This document shows positions 18,899-27,292 of a stretch of DNA of 64,000 nucleotides, one piece after another. Source of the stretch: DATLLN01 sp963720885 (GTDB taxonomy: Bacteria; Actinomycetota; Thermoleophilia; Gaiellales; JAICJC01); NCBI GenBank assembly GCA_963720885.1, contig CAVRGW010000005.1:496001-560000 (forward strand), written 5' to 3'. The notes beneath the pieces were generated by a model. That model worked only from the letters and a program-made list of their open reading frames with translations, ran no database searches and was not told the origin of the DNA. Every line of letters starts with the position of its first letter. The first letter of the stretch is position 1. Made by a program: the position numbers and the translations under genes.

Positions 18899-18946
18899 AC
18901 GCTACCACGCAACAACGGGGTCAGACCCCTTTGTTGCATCTACACT
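18899..18946. promoter_or_regulatory. Divergent leaderless promoters around a palindromic repeat
   Basis: TAGCGT (complement of 18899-18904) serves hutU and TACACT (18941-18946) serves the SDR at 18953, each 6 bases from its start codon. The palindromic repeat 18909-18937 occupies the space between them, where the -35 elements of both promoters would fall. Confidence 0.6.
18909..18937. repeat. Palindromic GGGGTCAG repeat, copy 2 (short form)
   Basis: Arms GCAACAA/TTGTTGC enclose a mismatch pair and then GGGGTC-A-GACCCC. The inner core matches the other copies in the window; the outer arms differ (GCAACAA rather than GTGCCA). It lies between two divergent promoters. Confidence 0.75.
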
Positions 18947-18952
18947 CGCGGC

Positions 18953-19628
18953 ATGGCGGGAGCGCTGGTCACCGGCGGCACGCAGGGGCATCGGCCTCGA
19001 GTGCGCGCGCAGCCTGCGGCGGCTGGGCTTCGGCGTCGCCGTCTGTAGCCGCCACCCAGAGGACGTGACGGCCGTCGCCGGCGAGGCGGAGCTCGCCCGG
19101 GTCTGCGACGTCACCGACCGGGACGCGGTCGGCGCCCTGGCCGACGAGGCGGCGGCGGCGCTGGGCGGCCTGGCGGTCGTGGTCGCCAACGCCGGCGTGC
19201 TGACCGAGCGAGCGCTGCTGGCCGACACGCCGGCCGATGTTTGGGAGTCCACGCTACGGGTCAACGTGGTGGGCGTGGCCAACACCCTCGCAGCCGCGAC
19301 GCCGCACCTCCGCCGCAGCCGCGGGTACGCGTTCGTGATCTCGTCGATCGCGGGGCACGAGGGGATGGCCGAGTTCGGCGCTTACTCGGCGTCCAAGTGG
19401 GGCCTTCGAGGGCTGACCCGGACGTTCATCCAGGAGGAGGCGCCGAGGGGCGTGCGCGCCACCGTCATCTCCCCCGGCCTGGTCGACACGCGGATGGGCG
19501 ATGCAGCCGGGTTCGGCGGCGAGCGCCTGCGCCCGTCGGACGTCGCCGCCACCCTCGAGTGGTGCCTCGCGCTCTCGCCGGCCGCGCTCGTCCGCGAGGT
19601 CGTACTCGAGCGGATGGCCGCCGTATGA
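18953..19628 (+). CDS. SDR-family oxidoreductase (one frame break)
   Basis: About 224 residues after removing one G from GGGG at 18985-18988, which joins MAGALVTGGTQ to GIGLECARSLRRLGFGV. Features: the TGGTQGIG nucleotide site, VANAGVLTE, ISSIAG with the catalytic Ser and YSASK. Start at the ATG 6 bases after TACACT. Its stop overlaps the start of the sugar dehydrogenase (ATGA). The substrate is unknown. Confidence 0.82.
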
Positions 19629-20701
19629 GAGCCGCCCGGCTGGCGCTGCTGGCCGTCGCCGCGCTGCTCGCGCTGCCGGCGACCGCACAGGCCCGCAGTC
19701 TCGGGCTCGCCCTGATCTCCAAGGGCCTCAAGAACCCGCTGTTCGTGGCCACCGCGCCCGGCGACTCCAGCCGCATCTTCATCGTGCTCAAGGGCGGCTC
19801 GATCCGCATCCTGCACGACGGGCGCCTGCTCAAGCGGCCGTTCCTGAACATCTCCGACCGGGTCTCCACAGGCGGGGAGCAGGGACTGCTGTCGATGGCC
19901 TTCGACCCCGGCTACCAGACCAACCACCGGGTCTTCGTCTCGTACACCAACCGCGCCGGCGACACGCGTGTGACCGCCTACCACGCGGCCAGCCCGAACC
20001 GCCTGAACCCGTTCACCATGCGGATCTACCTGCGTGTCAACCAGCCCTACTCGAACCACAACGGCGGGCACATCGCGTTCGGCCCGGACGGCCGGCTGTA
20101 CGTCGGGCTGGGCGACGGCGGCAGCGAAGGCGACCCCCAGGAGCGGGCGCTCAACCCGCACTCGCGGTTCGGCAAGATCCTGCGCATGGACGTCAGCCGG
20201 TTCCCGGCGCCGACCGGGATCTACGCGCTCGGGCTGCGCAACCCGTGGCGCTTCTCGTTCGACCGGGCGAACGGCGACCTCTATATCGGCGACGTCGGCC
20301 AGGGCCGCTACGAGGAGATCGACCGGATCCCGCACGGCACGCCGCCGGGGACGAGCCTCGGCTGGAGCTACTACGAGGGATTCGCGGTCTACAAGCGCCA
20401 GCCGATCGACCGCCGCCACCTGCGCTTCCCGATGCGCGCCTACCCGCACAACCCCGGCGGCAACTGCGCCGTCACCGGCGGCTACGTCTACCGCGGCTCC
20501 ATCGTCCCCCTGCGCGGCTACTACCTGTACGCGGACTTCTGCTCGGGCACGGTCTGGCGGCAGAAGCCCGGCGGCAGGCCCGCCCAGACCGGCTTCAGCC
20601 ACAAGGTGCACCTGATCTCGTCGTTCGGCGAGGGCGCCAACGGTGGCCTCTTCCTGACGACGCTCGGCGGGCGCGTCTACCGCATCGTCCCGGTCAGCTG
20701 A
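19625..20701 (+). CDS. Secreted PQQ-dependent sugar dehydrogenase-like protein
   Basis: 358 residues with a signal peptide (ALLAVAALLALPATAQA) and a six-bladed glucose/sorbosone dehydrogenase beta-propeller. Family marks are GGEQGLLSMAFDPGY, NHNGGHIAFGPDGRLYVGLGD, the GLRNPWRFSFD strand and IGDVGQGRYEEI. The family oxidises aldose sugars outside the cell using PQQ, although many homologues lack proven activity. The ATG at 19625 overlaps the SDR stop; longer in-frame starts lie inside the SDR. The 3' end overlaps hutH by eight bases. Confidence 0.88.
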   Translation: MRAARLALLAVAALLALPATAQARSLGLALISKGLKNPLFVATAPGDSSRIFIVLKGGSIRILHDGRLLKRPFLNISDRVSTGGEQGLLSMAFDPGYQTNHRVFVSYTNRAGDTRVTAYHAASPNRLNPFTMRIYLRVNQPYSNHNGGHIAFGPDGRLYVGLGDGGSEGDPQERALNPHSRFGKILRMDVSRFPAPTGIYALGLRNPWRFSFDRANGDLYIGDVGQGRYEEIDRIPHGTPPGTSLGWSYYEGFAVYKRQPIDRRHLRFPMRAYPHNPGGNCAVTGGYVYRGSIVPLRGYYLYADFCSGTVWRQKPGGRPAQTGFSHKVHLISSFGEGANGGLFLTTLGGRVYRIVPVS

Positions 20702-22229
20702 GCGGGCCGGCGGCGGCCTCCACCGCCGCCAGCAGGGAGCCGTCGCGAATACCGCCGGCAACCGACTCGATGTCCGCCGTCAACGACCGGTCGTCTGCCA
20801 GGTGCGGCGAGCGCTCGCGCAGCGCCGCGTGCAGCGCGGCCACGCCGGGGCCTGGGCGAAGCGGCGCGAGGAAGTCGATGCCCTGGGCGCCGCACAGCAG
20901 CTCGACGGCCAGAACCCGCTCGACGTTGGCGCACACGTGCCAGCAGTGGACGGCCGCCGTGGCGCCCATCGAGACGTGATCCTCCTGCCCCGCCGACGTC
21001 GGGATCGAGTCCACGGACGCCGGGTGCGCCAGCACCTTGTTCTCGGCGACCAGGCTGGCGGCGACGTAGTGCGGGATCATGAAACCCGAGTTCAGGCCAC
21101 CCTCCTCGGTCAGGAACGGCGGCAGCCCCTCGCTCATGGTCGGGTTGACCATCCGCTCGATCCGCCGCTCGGCGATGCCGGCCAGCTCGGCCAGGGCGAT
21201 CGTCGCGGTGTCGAGCGCGATGGCAACGGGCTCGCCGTGGAAGTTGCCGTTCGACAGAACCTCGCCGGCCTCGGCGAACACCAGCGGGTTGTCGGTCGCG
21301 GCGTTCACCTCGATCGAGACGACCCGCCGGACGTAGTCCAGCGCGTCCCGGCATGCCCCGTGCACCTGCGGCGAGCAGCGCAGCGAGTAGGCGTCCTGGA
21401 CGCGGCCGCACCAGCGGTGGGATTCGTTGATCTCGGAGTTGTCCAGCAGGGCGTACATGTTCGCCGCAGAGGCAACCTGCCCGGGGTGCGGCCGCAGGGC
21501 CTGGATCTCTGGCGAGAACGGCGTGCGCGACCCGCGCACCGCCTCGACCGAGAGCGACGCCGCCAGGTCGGCGATCTTGACCAGCCGGTCGGCCCTGGCC
21601 AGTACCAGCGCGCCGATCGCCGTCATGAACTGGGTGCCGTTGATCAGGGCCAGCCCCTCCTTGGCCCCGAGCACCAGGGGCTCGAGCCCGGCGCGGCGGA
21701 GCGCCTCGGCCCCCGGCAGCAGCTCGCCGCCGATCTCCGCCTCGCCCTCGCCGACCAGCGGCAGCGCCAGATGAGCGAGCGGGGCCAGGTCGCCGCTGGC
21801 GCCCAGCGAGCCGCGAGACGGCACCCGCGGGTGCACGCCGGCGGCGAGCAGCGCCAGCAGCAGCTCGACCGTCTCCCGCCGTACGCCCGACGCGCCGGTG
21901 GCCAGCGCGTTGGCCCGCAGGAGGATCGCCGCGCGCACGACCTCGGTCGGGAACGGCTCGCCGACGCCGCAGGCGTGGCTGCGCAGCAGGTTGAGTTGCA
22001 GCCGCGCGACCTCGTCATGAGCGATGGCGACGTCGACGAACCGGCCGAAGCCGGTGTTCACGCCGTAGGTCGGCGTGCCCGACTCGACCGCCCGCTCGAT
22101 CAGCGCGCGCGACGCCGCGATCCGCTCGATCGCCCGGTCACCGAGCCGCACCGTCGCGCGGCCAAGCGCCACGCTCTCGACATCCTCGACGGCCAGGCCG
22201 TCCCCGGTCAGCTCGATCTCGATCGCCAC
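20694..22229 (-). CDS. hutH: Histidine ammonia-lyase
   Basis: 511 residues. Catalyses histidine to urocanate plus ammonia. The MIO prosthetic group forms from Ala-Ser-Gly at residues 144-146 (SLGASGDLAPLAHL). The substrate Tyr lies in TYGVNTGFG, and NGTQFMTA and the QEDHVSMGA loop are present. GTG start 7 bases after a TAGACT box (complement of 22237-22242), so it is its own transcription unit, apart from hutU-SDR-hutI. Confidence 0.96.
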   Translation of the reverse strand: MAIEIELTGDGLAVEDVESVALGRATVRLGDRAIERIAASRALIERAVESGTPTYGVNTGFGRFVDVAIAHDEVARLQLNLLRSHACGVGEPFPTEVVRAAILLRANALATGASGVRRETVELLLALLAAGVHPRVPSRGSLGASGDLAPLAHLALPLVGEGEAEIGGELLPGAEALRRAGLEPLVLGAKEGLALINGTQFMTAIGALVLARADRLVKIADLAASLSVEAVRGSRTPFSPEIQALRPHPGQVASAANMYALLDNSEINESHRWCGRVQDAYSLRCSPQVHGACRDALDYVRRVVSIEVNAATDNPLVFAEAGEVLSNGNFHGEPVAIALDTATIALAELAGIAERRIERMVNPTMSEGLPPFLTEEGGLNSGFMIPHYVAASLVAENKVLAHPASVDSIPTSAGQEDHVSMGATAAVHCWHVCANVERVLAVELLCGAQGIDFLAPLRPGPGVAALHAALRERSPHLADDRSLTADIESVAGGIRDGSLLAAVEAAAGPLS

Positions 22230-22301
22230 GCGCGCGTCAGTCTACGCGTGCGGTGCAGGAATCTGCGCGGCGGCCGCTAATGCGACTTGGTACAAGCGCC
22301 C

Positions 22302-22979
22302 ATGACCTTCGAGACCTCGCATACGGCCGTCGAGGCCCGGCTACTCGACGACGCTCTCCGCCCCGGCGCGCGGGTGCTGGAGATCGGGTGTGGCCGCACC
22401 ACGCGGCTGGAGCGGCGGCGGGGATGGATCGCCGAGCTGGTGGGCGTGGACGTCGATGTCGAGGCCGGTCGCGAGAACCCGATCCTCGACCGCTTCGTCG
22501 CCGCCGACTGCTGCGCGGAGCTGCCCTTCCCCGACGCGAGCTTCGACCTCGTCTATGCGAACTTCGTCGTCGAGCACCTGGAGCGCCCCAAAGCCGCCTT
22601 CGCCGAGTGGCGCCGGGTGCTGACGCCCGGAGGAGCGCTGATCGTGATCACCACCAACATCGCCAACCCGCTGATGCGCGCGGCGCACCTGCTGCCCCAG
22701 CACGCACGCGTCGCGGTCAAGCGCCGCGGCGCGGGAGCCGTCGAGCGCGACGTGTTCCCCGCCGTCTACCGGGCGAACACGCCCGATGCGCTGGACGCGA
22801 CGCTTCGCGGGTGCGGGTTCTCGACGGTCGCGCTGTGCATGGTCGCGACGCTGCACCGCTACGCCGGCAGGCATCGCGGCTGCGCGCGGCTCCTGCGGGG
22901 CGCAGAGCACGCGCTGCCTGACCGTCGCCGGTCGACCATCGTGGCCGAGTACCGGGCTGCTACTCGAACTCGCCGCTGA
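22302..22979 (+). CDS. Class I SAM-dependent methyltransferase
   Basis: 225 residues with the SAM motif VLEIGCGRTTRLERR, an acidic motif II (VGVDVD), and the motif FDLVYANFVVEHLERP typical of the Methyltransf_11 group. The substrate region holds a basic stretch (AVKRRGAGAVERD). The ATG at 22302 is chosen over an in-frame start five codons upstream because the latter lies close to the hutH promoter. The 3' end overlaps ftcD by 20 bases. Substrate unknown. Confidence 0.8.
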   Translation: MTFETSHTAVEARLLDDALRPGARVLEIGCGRTTRLERRRGWIAELVGVDVDVEAGRENPILDRFVAADCCAELPFPDASFDLVYANFVVEHLERPKAAFAEWRRVLTPGGALIVITTNIANPLMRAAHLLPQHARVAVKRRGAGAVERDVFPAVYRANTPDALDATLRGCGFSTVALCMVATLHRYAGRHRGCARLLRGAEHALPDRRRSTIVAEYRAATRTRR

Positions 22980-23850
22980 CGGCGACCTCGAGCATCCGGT
23001 CGGCGTCCATGCCTGGGAGGCGCAGCATCTCGCCCGCAGCGCGCGCGGCCACGCGCGCGGGCATCAGGCCCACCAGCTCGGAGCCCGCGACCGCCACGCC
23101 GCGCTCCGCCGCCAGCTCCTCGATGCGTGCGACCAGATCCTGGAGCGGCGTCGCCTCGATGTCGATCAGGTTGGTCGACACCTGCGCCCGGCCGCTGCTG
23201 CGCAGCACGAGCCCGATTGCCTGGACGCCGGGCAGGCCCCCGTCCCGTTCCCGGATCGCCGCGGCGATCGAGCGGGCGGTCTCCAGGTCGCCGGACTCCA
23301 GATCGACGTTGAACGCGACCAGCGGGCGGCGCACGCCGAGCAGCACCGCCCCTGCCGTCGGGTGCAGCTCGGGCGGGCCGGCCAGCGGCTCGGTCTCACC
23401 CGCTGCCATCCGTTCGGCCAGCCCCTCGACGCCGCCCTGGCGGTAGAAGGCGGGCCGCCGGCCGTCCCCGAGCTCGCCGTAGCCGAGCACCGGCACTCCG
23501 ATCATCGCGATCCGCCGGGCGAGCACCCGGGCGGCGCGCTCCGGCCGCTCGTCGCCGTCGGCGAACCGCACAATGGGCACCACATCCGCCGCACCGACCC
23601 GCGGGTGGACACCCTCGTGGCGCGTCAGGTCGATGCGGGCCGCGGCCACGGCGATGCCCGCCGCCAGCGCCTCGACCAGCTCGTCGGGGCCGCCGGCGAC
23701 CGTGAACACCGACCGGTTGTGGTCGCCGTCCGCGTGGACGTCGAGCACCCTCCCGCCGGCGTCGCCCATCGCGCTGCCGATCGCGTCCAGCACGGACGCG
23801 TCACGGCCTTCGGAGAAGTTGGGGACGGCCTCGAGCAAGTGCCCGTTCAT
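22960..23850 (-). CDS. ftcD: Glutamate formimidoyltransferase
   Basis: 296 residues, the formiminotransferase half only (no cyclodeaminase). It moves the formimino group of formiminoglutamate to tetrahydrofolate, the last step of this histidine pathway. Signatures: LEAVPNFSEGRD, DGDHNRSVFTVAG, HEGVHPRVGAADVVP and QVSTNLIDIEATPL. It starts one base after the DUF916-like gene, so it appears to be the last cistron of the surface-protein operon rather than of a hut operon. Confidence 0.94.
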   Translation of the reverse strand: MNGHLLEAVPNFSEGRDASVLDAIGSAMGDAGGRVLDVHADGDHNRSVFTVAGGPDELVEALAAGIAVAAARIDLTRHEGVHPRVGAADVVPIVRFADGDERPERAARVLARRIAMIGVPVLGYGELGDGRRPAFYRQGGVEGLAERMAAGETEPLAGPPELHPTAGAVLLGVRRPLVAFNVDLESGDLETARSIAAAIRERDGGLPGVQAIGLVLRSSGRAQVSTNLIDIEATPLQDLVARIEELAAERGVAVAGSELVGLMPARVAARAAGEMLRLPGMDADRMLEVAVSGEFE

Positions 23851-23851
23851 G

Positions 23852-24883
23852 TCATGAGCCGGCCTTCGTCGAGATCCACGGGGACTCCACCGGCGCGCTC
23901 ACCTTACGCCGCCGCCGCGACCGCCGCATCATCCTCGTGCCGACCAGCAGCAGGAGCACCGTCAGCACGGTCAGGATCAGGTGCCAGGGCACCACGACGT
24001 ACTTCACCTGCGGTGCCGTCAGCGCGCTGGTGTCGTTGTAGTAGAGCTTGACGTCGGCCGTCCCGCTGGCGACCACAGGCCCCGGCGTCCAGCTGGCGTC
24101 GATCGTGCGGGTCGAGTCCGGAAGGATTGTGTAGGTCGGCGCCTTGATCGTCTTCCCGCCGCTGGGCAGGCCGAACTTCGTCGCGAACGTGGTGCCGCCA
24201 TGGAGGATGTTGAAGAAGGTGTTGCCCTGGTTCTGCACCTCGACGTGCGCGGTCACCGTCGGCCGGAACAGCCAGTCGCCGATCGCGCCCAGCTTGTCCG
24301 AGGAGTGGATCACGTCCGACAGCGAGAGCCAGCTGACGTCGACCGACGCGATCTTCGCGGCGCCCTTCATGACCAGGCCGCTACCGTCCGGGTTGGCCAC
24401 GCCTGCGGCCAGCAGCGAGGCGACTGCCGGCCTGTACTTGACGTTGGAGCCGGGCTTGGTGCTGACGTCCCGCGAGCGGAAGATGACGGCCAGCGTGTGG
24501 GTGCCCAGCGCGGCGTCCTTGGGCACGTGGATCGTCAGCGTCACGCGGAACCGGGCGTTGGCCGGCACCTTGAGGACGTCCTGATCGAGCGACGACCATG
24601 GCGCCGCCGACCCGGGCAGCGTCGCCGGCGGCTTGAACTGGACGTCGCTGGCCGAGCTGATCGTGTAGTCGTTGAAGTACGCGTCCAGCGTCAGCGGACT
24701 GTCGCCCTTGTTGACGATATCGATGTCCGTGTGGGCGACCTGGCCGGGGATCAGCTTCATCTGCAGCTTCGACGGTGCGACGCCGAAGTCCAGCGTGTCC
24801 GGCGCGCCGGCCGCGCCGGCGCTGCCGCCCGAGACGAGCAGCGCCGCGATCGCGCAGAGCATCAGGAGTGGATGGCGTCGCAT
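23852..24883 (-). CDS. DUF916-like cell-surface membrane protein
   Basis: 343 residues: signal peptide (to about residue 26), an N-terminal immunoglobulin-like domain whose pattern (FGVAPSKLQMKLIPGQ, DIVNKGDSPLTLDAYFNDY) matches the DUF916/WxL-interacting fold, a second beta-rich domain, then a C-terminal transmembrane helix (LILTVLTVLLLLVGTRM) and a basic tail (RRSRRRRK). In Firmicutes such proteins anchor WxL-domain proteins to peptidoglycan. Here it lies 8 bases downstream of a WxL-like protein, with a strong AGGAGG site before its ATG. The family match is by pattern only. Confidence 0.75.
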   Translation of the reverse strand: MRRHPLLMLCAIAALLVSGGSAGAAGAPDTLDFGVAPSKLQMKLIPGQVAHTDIDIVNKGDSPLTLDAYFNDYTISSASDVQFKPPATLPGSAAPWSSLDQDVLKVPANARFRVTLTIHVPKDAALGTHTLAVIFRSRDVSTKPGSNVKYRPAVASLLAAGVANPDGSGLVMKGAAKIASVDVSWLSLSDVIHSSDKLGAIGDWLFRPTVTAHVEVQNQGNTFFNILHGGTTFATKFGLPSGGKTIKAPTYTILPDSTRTIDASWTPGPVVASGTADVKLYYNDTSALTAPQVKYVVVPWHLILTVLTVLLLLVGTRMMRRSRRRRKVSAPVESPWISTKAGS

Positions 24884-24891
24884 GGGTCCTC

Positions 24892-26340
24892 CTAGGGAGT
24901 CAGGGCGATGTAGGTGAGCGAGGTCTGAAACGAGTTGGCCGAGATCGGGTCGGCGTAGGTCACGGTCAGCTGCATGTCGAGCGGGCTTGCCGCCCCTGAC
25001 GACGACGTGGCGTTGCCCGATGTGACCGTCGTGGCGGTGGTCGACAGCGGCGTGAACACGCCGGTGGATCCGCCCAGCCGCCAGCCCAGGCGGGTCAGCG
25101 GAAACACCTTGCCGAGCCCGTCACCGAAGTCGCCGGAGCCGGCCACGGTCAGCGACCACGGCGCGTTCGACGTGACCGTCGCCGTCAGCGCCGACGGGCG
25201 GGTGAACGGCGACGACAGCGGGTCAACCGTGCCGAACTCGACGGAACCGGACGACAGCGACAGCGACACCTGCGGCGCAACGCCCAGCGAGAGATCATCG
25301 AAGCTGCCTCGACCGAGCCCGTTGACCGTCGGCCGGACGGTGACCGACGTCGTCGTCGAGCGCGTCGTGAACGAGGTCGAGTACAGCGTCCACGGCGTCG
25401 TGCCGGAGGCGCCCCCGAGCGTTGTCGTCGCGCCGCTGGGCGACTCGGTGACCACCACCCGCGCAGTGCCCGAGGTCAGCGCGATGGTGCTGATCGCGGC
25501 CTCCAGCAGGTACGTCGTCGACGGGGTGACGGTGACGGTCTGGCCGGCGTAGCCGCCGAACGAGTCGTCGCCTCCGAACAGCTGCAGCGACTCCGCGCCG
25601 GTGTTGGCCGGCGCGACGCGGTCGGGCACGAGTCCCGGCCGGCCGGCCGTAGGCACGATCGTGCTCCAGCCGCTGGGCACCGCCGCGGTGACGCTGGGCG
25701 CCGAGAACCGGAACTGCCGCGTCTGGTTGGTGCCGTTGACGGCAAACGTGCCGTCCGCGCCCGACGTCAGCGCGGTGTCGGTGCGGGTCAGGGACGTGGT
25801 GCCGCCGCCCGACGTCGGCGTCGCCGAACAGGACAACGTCGACCCGGTCGCGGAGAAGACGACGCGGTACGACGTGCCGGATTGCACCGGCATATTAGTC
25901 GTCCCCAGCACGGTGTCCGTGCTCGACGAGCGCCGCTGGATGACCAGCGCGCCGGAGCGGACGCCGCAGCCGTAGAACCCGACGCCGCTCTGCCATCGCA
26001 GCATCGCCCCGCCGACCAGGTTGGCCGACGTCGCCAGCGGCGTCGTCGTCACCGTGATCGTCGTGTCGCTCCAGTCCTGCGAGTACTGGATGATCGCCAC
26101 GTCGGTCGTGTTGGCGATGCCGAACGACGTGATCGCGTTGCCTCCGTAGGTGTAGCCACCGGACGCCGAGCGCCAGGCGTTGCCATCCGGGATCGTGTCC
26201 GAGAACACGGTCTGCACGGCACCCTGCGTCTCGAAGCCGGGGTTCGCGATCAGGTTGGTCGCGGCGGAGGCGGGCACGGCGGAGCAGGCCAGCAGCAGGC
26301 AGGCCGATGCAAGCACGCCGCACAGGATCCGGGGTGACAC
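24892..26340 (-). CDS. Secreted WxL-like surface protein (large)
   Basis: About 482 residues: signal peptide (CGVLASACLLLACSAVPASA), two carbohydrate-binding-module-like beta domains (starting NLIANPGFETQG and about 200 residues later a second GWSTIVPTAG domain), and a C-terminal ~125-residue domain shared with the small protein at 26452. That domain has VEFGTVDPL, a WxL motif in NAPWSLTVAG, RLGWRLGG and the terminal SLTYIALTP. The GTG at 26340 gives the cleanest signal peptide; an in-frame GTG at 26388 would add 16 residues. Probably exported and bound to the wall through the DUF916-like partner. Confidence 0.7.
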   Translation of the reverse strand: MSPRILCGVLASACLLLACSAVPASAATNLIANPGFETQGAVQTVFSDTIPDGNAWRSASGGYTYGGNAITSFGIANTTDVAIIQYSQDWSDTTITVTTTPLATSANLVGGAMLRWQSGVGFYGCGVRSGALVIQRRSSSTDTVLGTTNMPVQSGTSYRVVFSATGSTLSCSATPTSGGGTTSLTRTDTALTSGADGTFAVNGTNQTRQFRFSAPSVTAAVPSGWSTIVPTAGRPGLVPDRVAPANTGAESLQLFGGDDSFGGYAGQTVTVTPSTTYLLEAAISTIALTSGTARVVVTESPSGATTTLGGASGTTPWTLYSTSFTTRSTTTSVTVRPTVNGLGRGSFDDLSLGVAPQVSLSLSSGSVEFGTVDPLSSPFTRPSALTATVTSNAPWSLTVAGSGDFGDGLGKVFPLTRLGWRLGGSTGVFTPLSTTATTVTSGNATSSSGAASPLDMQLTVTYADPISANSFQTSLTYIALTP

Positions 26341-26451
26341 GTTCCCGTGGTGGTTCAAAGCGGACGGTTGGATTCCTGCCGGAGACACACGAGCGGGGCG
26401 GCCGCTCCGAACACGCGGCCACCCCGCATCGCCGTCAGCTCCGAGGGAGAG

Positions 26452-26964
26452 CTACGGAGTCGAGGCGGTGTACGTGAGCACCGCCTGGTAGTTGCTGCCG
26501 GTGGTGTTCGGCGCGTCGCCGAACTGCAGCGTCAGCTGGTACCCGAGGGTGGTCGAGGTACCGGCGTTGGTGGTCGCGGCGCCGGTCGCAACCGAGTTGG
26601 TGCCGGTCACCAGCGTGTTGTACGCACCGCCGTTGGCGGAGAGTCCGAGGCGGCCGATCGGGATCGTCCCGGTGCCCGTCGGGGTCTCGGTGAAGTTGGC
26701 CGGAGCGGCCACCGTCAGCGTCCAGGGGGCGTTCGCCTTCACGGTCGCCGTGCCGCCGGCGGCGGTGTACGGCGTCAGCGGGTCGACCTGTCCGAAGTCG
26801 ACGATCGGCTGGGAGAGGGCGAGCTGCACGGACGCCCGGTTCGTGAACTTGACCGTCTGCGTCGCAGTGGCGGTCGTGGGCGGCGCGGCCATTGCGGGGA
26901 GGGCGCAGATCCCGGCCACGACGGCCACGACAGCACCCGCCAGCGCGATGCGCATGCGGTTCAT
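26452..26964 (-). CDS. Secreted WxL-like surface protein (small)
   Basis: 170 residues: signal peptide (IALAGAVVAVVAGICALPAMA) then a single domain parallel to the C-terminus of the large protein: VDFGQVDPL, NAPWTLTVAAP (WxL), IPIGRLGLS, a Gly/Thr-rich loop and the end VLTYTASTP. Start ATG at 26964 is fixed by AGGAGGA (complement of 26973-26979); in-frame starts further upstream lack such a site. First gene of the WxL-like operon. It resembles the small WxL proteins of Firmicutes, but the second Trp motif is replaced by YTAST. Confidence 0.75.
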   Translation of the reverse strand: MNRMRIALAGAVVAVVAGICALPAMAAPPTTATATQTVKFTNRASVQLALSQPIVDFGQVDPLTPYTAAGGTATVKANAPWTLTVAAPANFTETPTGTGTIPIGRLGLSANGGAYNTLVTGTNSVATGAATTNAGTSTTLGYQLTLQFGDAPNTTGSNYQAVLTYTASTP

Positions 26965-27170
26965 GTAGGTGTTCCTCCTGGGGGATGGAAGCGTGCCGCG
27001 AGCACGGCACGAGGCGAAAAACAGCATCGACCGGCCAACCGTCCGATTCATGCCCCCTTTGGGGGAACTACCGGACGCGCGCAGCCCGCCGATCCCGCAG
27101 ATGGGTGACTCCGTGAGACCCGAACGGGCGACAGCCCGGCTTTCCCGTTTTCCGATCATGTTCTTGCGGA
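26965..27170. other. Structured intergenic leader of the WxL-like operon
   Basis: No gene is seen in this stretch. It contains several short strong inverted repeats (CCCCCTTTGGGGG at 27055-27067, CGGGC-GACA-GCCCG near 27124-27138) and must hold the WxL operon promoter on the minus strand and the riboswitch gene promoter on the plus strand. I could not match it to a known RNA family. Confidence 0.4.
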
Positions 27171-27171
27171 T

Positions 27172-27245
27172 CGAAAAAGGCAAACCCGCCGCGAGGTGGG
27201 CACGCAAAGCAAGAGGTCTCGTACGAGACGGCTCGGCTGCCGAAT
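27172..27245 (+). promoter_or_regulatory. Cyclic-di-GMP-I (GEMM) riboswitch
   Basis: The conserved blocks of the class I c-di-GMP aptamer occur in order: GGCAAACC (27179-27186), a five-pair stem closed by a GNRA loop (GCGA at 27191-27194), ACGCAAAGC (27202-27210), a second hairpin (GTCTC, loop GTAC, GAGAC at 27216-27229) and GGCTGCCGAA (27235-27244), whose TGCC pairs back with GGCA to close P1. It lies about 50 bases before the secreted gene at 27293 on the same strand. It probably controls translation or termination there; the expression platform is not obvious. Confidence 0.72.
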
Positions 27246-27292
27246 CCCGATCCGCTCATCGCAGGCCGACGACTCGACGAGGCGGAGGAACT

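Noticed and set aside
19241..19624. Upstream extension of the sugar dehydrogenase frame
   Set aside because: It lies inside the SDR in another frame and would bury the signal peptide; the start at 19625 is clear.
27055..27140. A second riboswitch-like structure beside the GEMM element
   Set aside because: Stems are present but none of the conserved GEMM blocks, so I left it as an unassigned leader.
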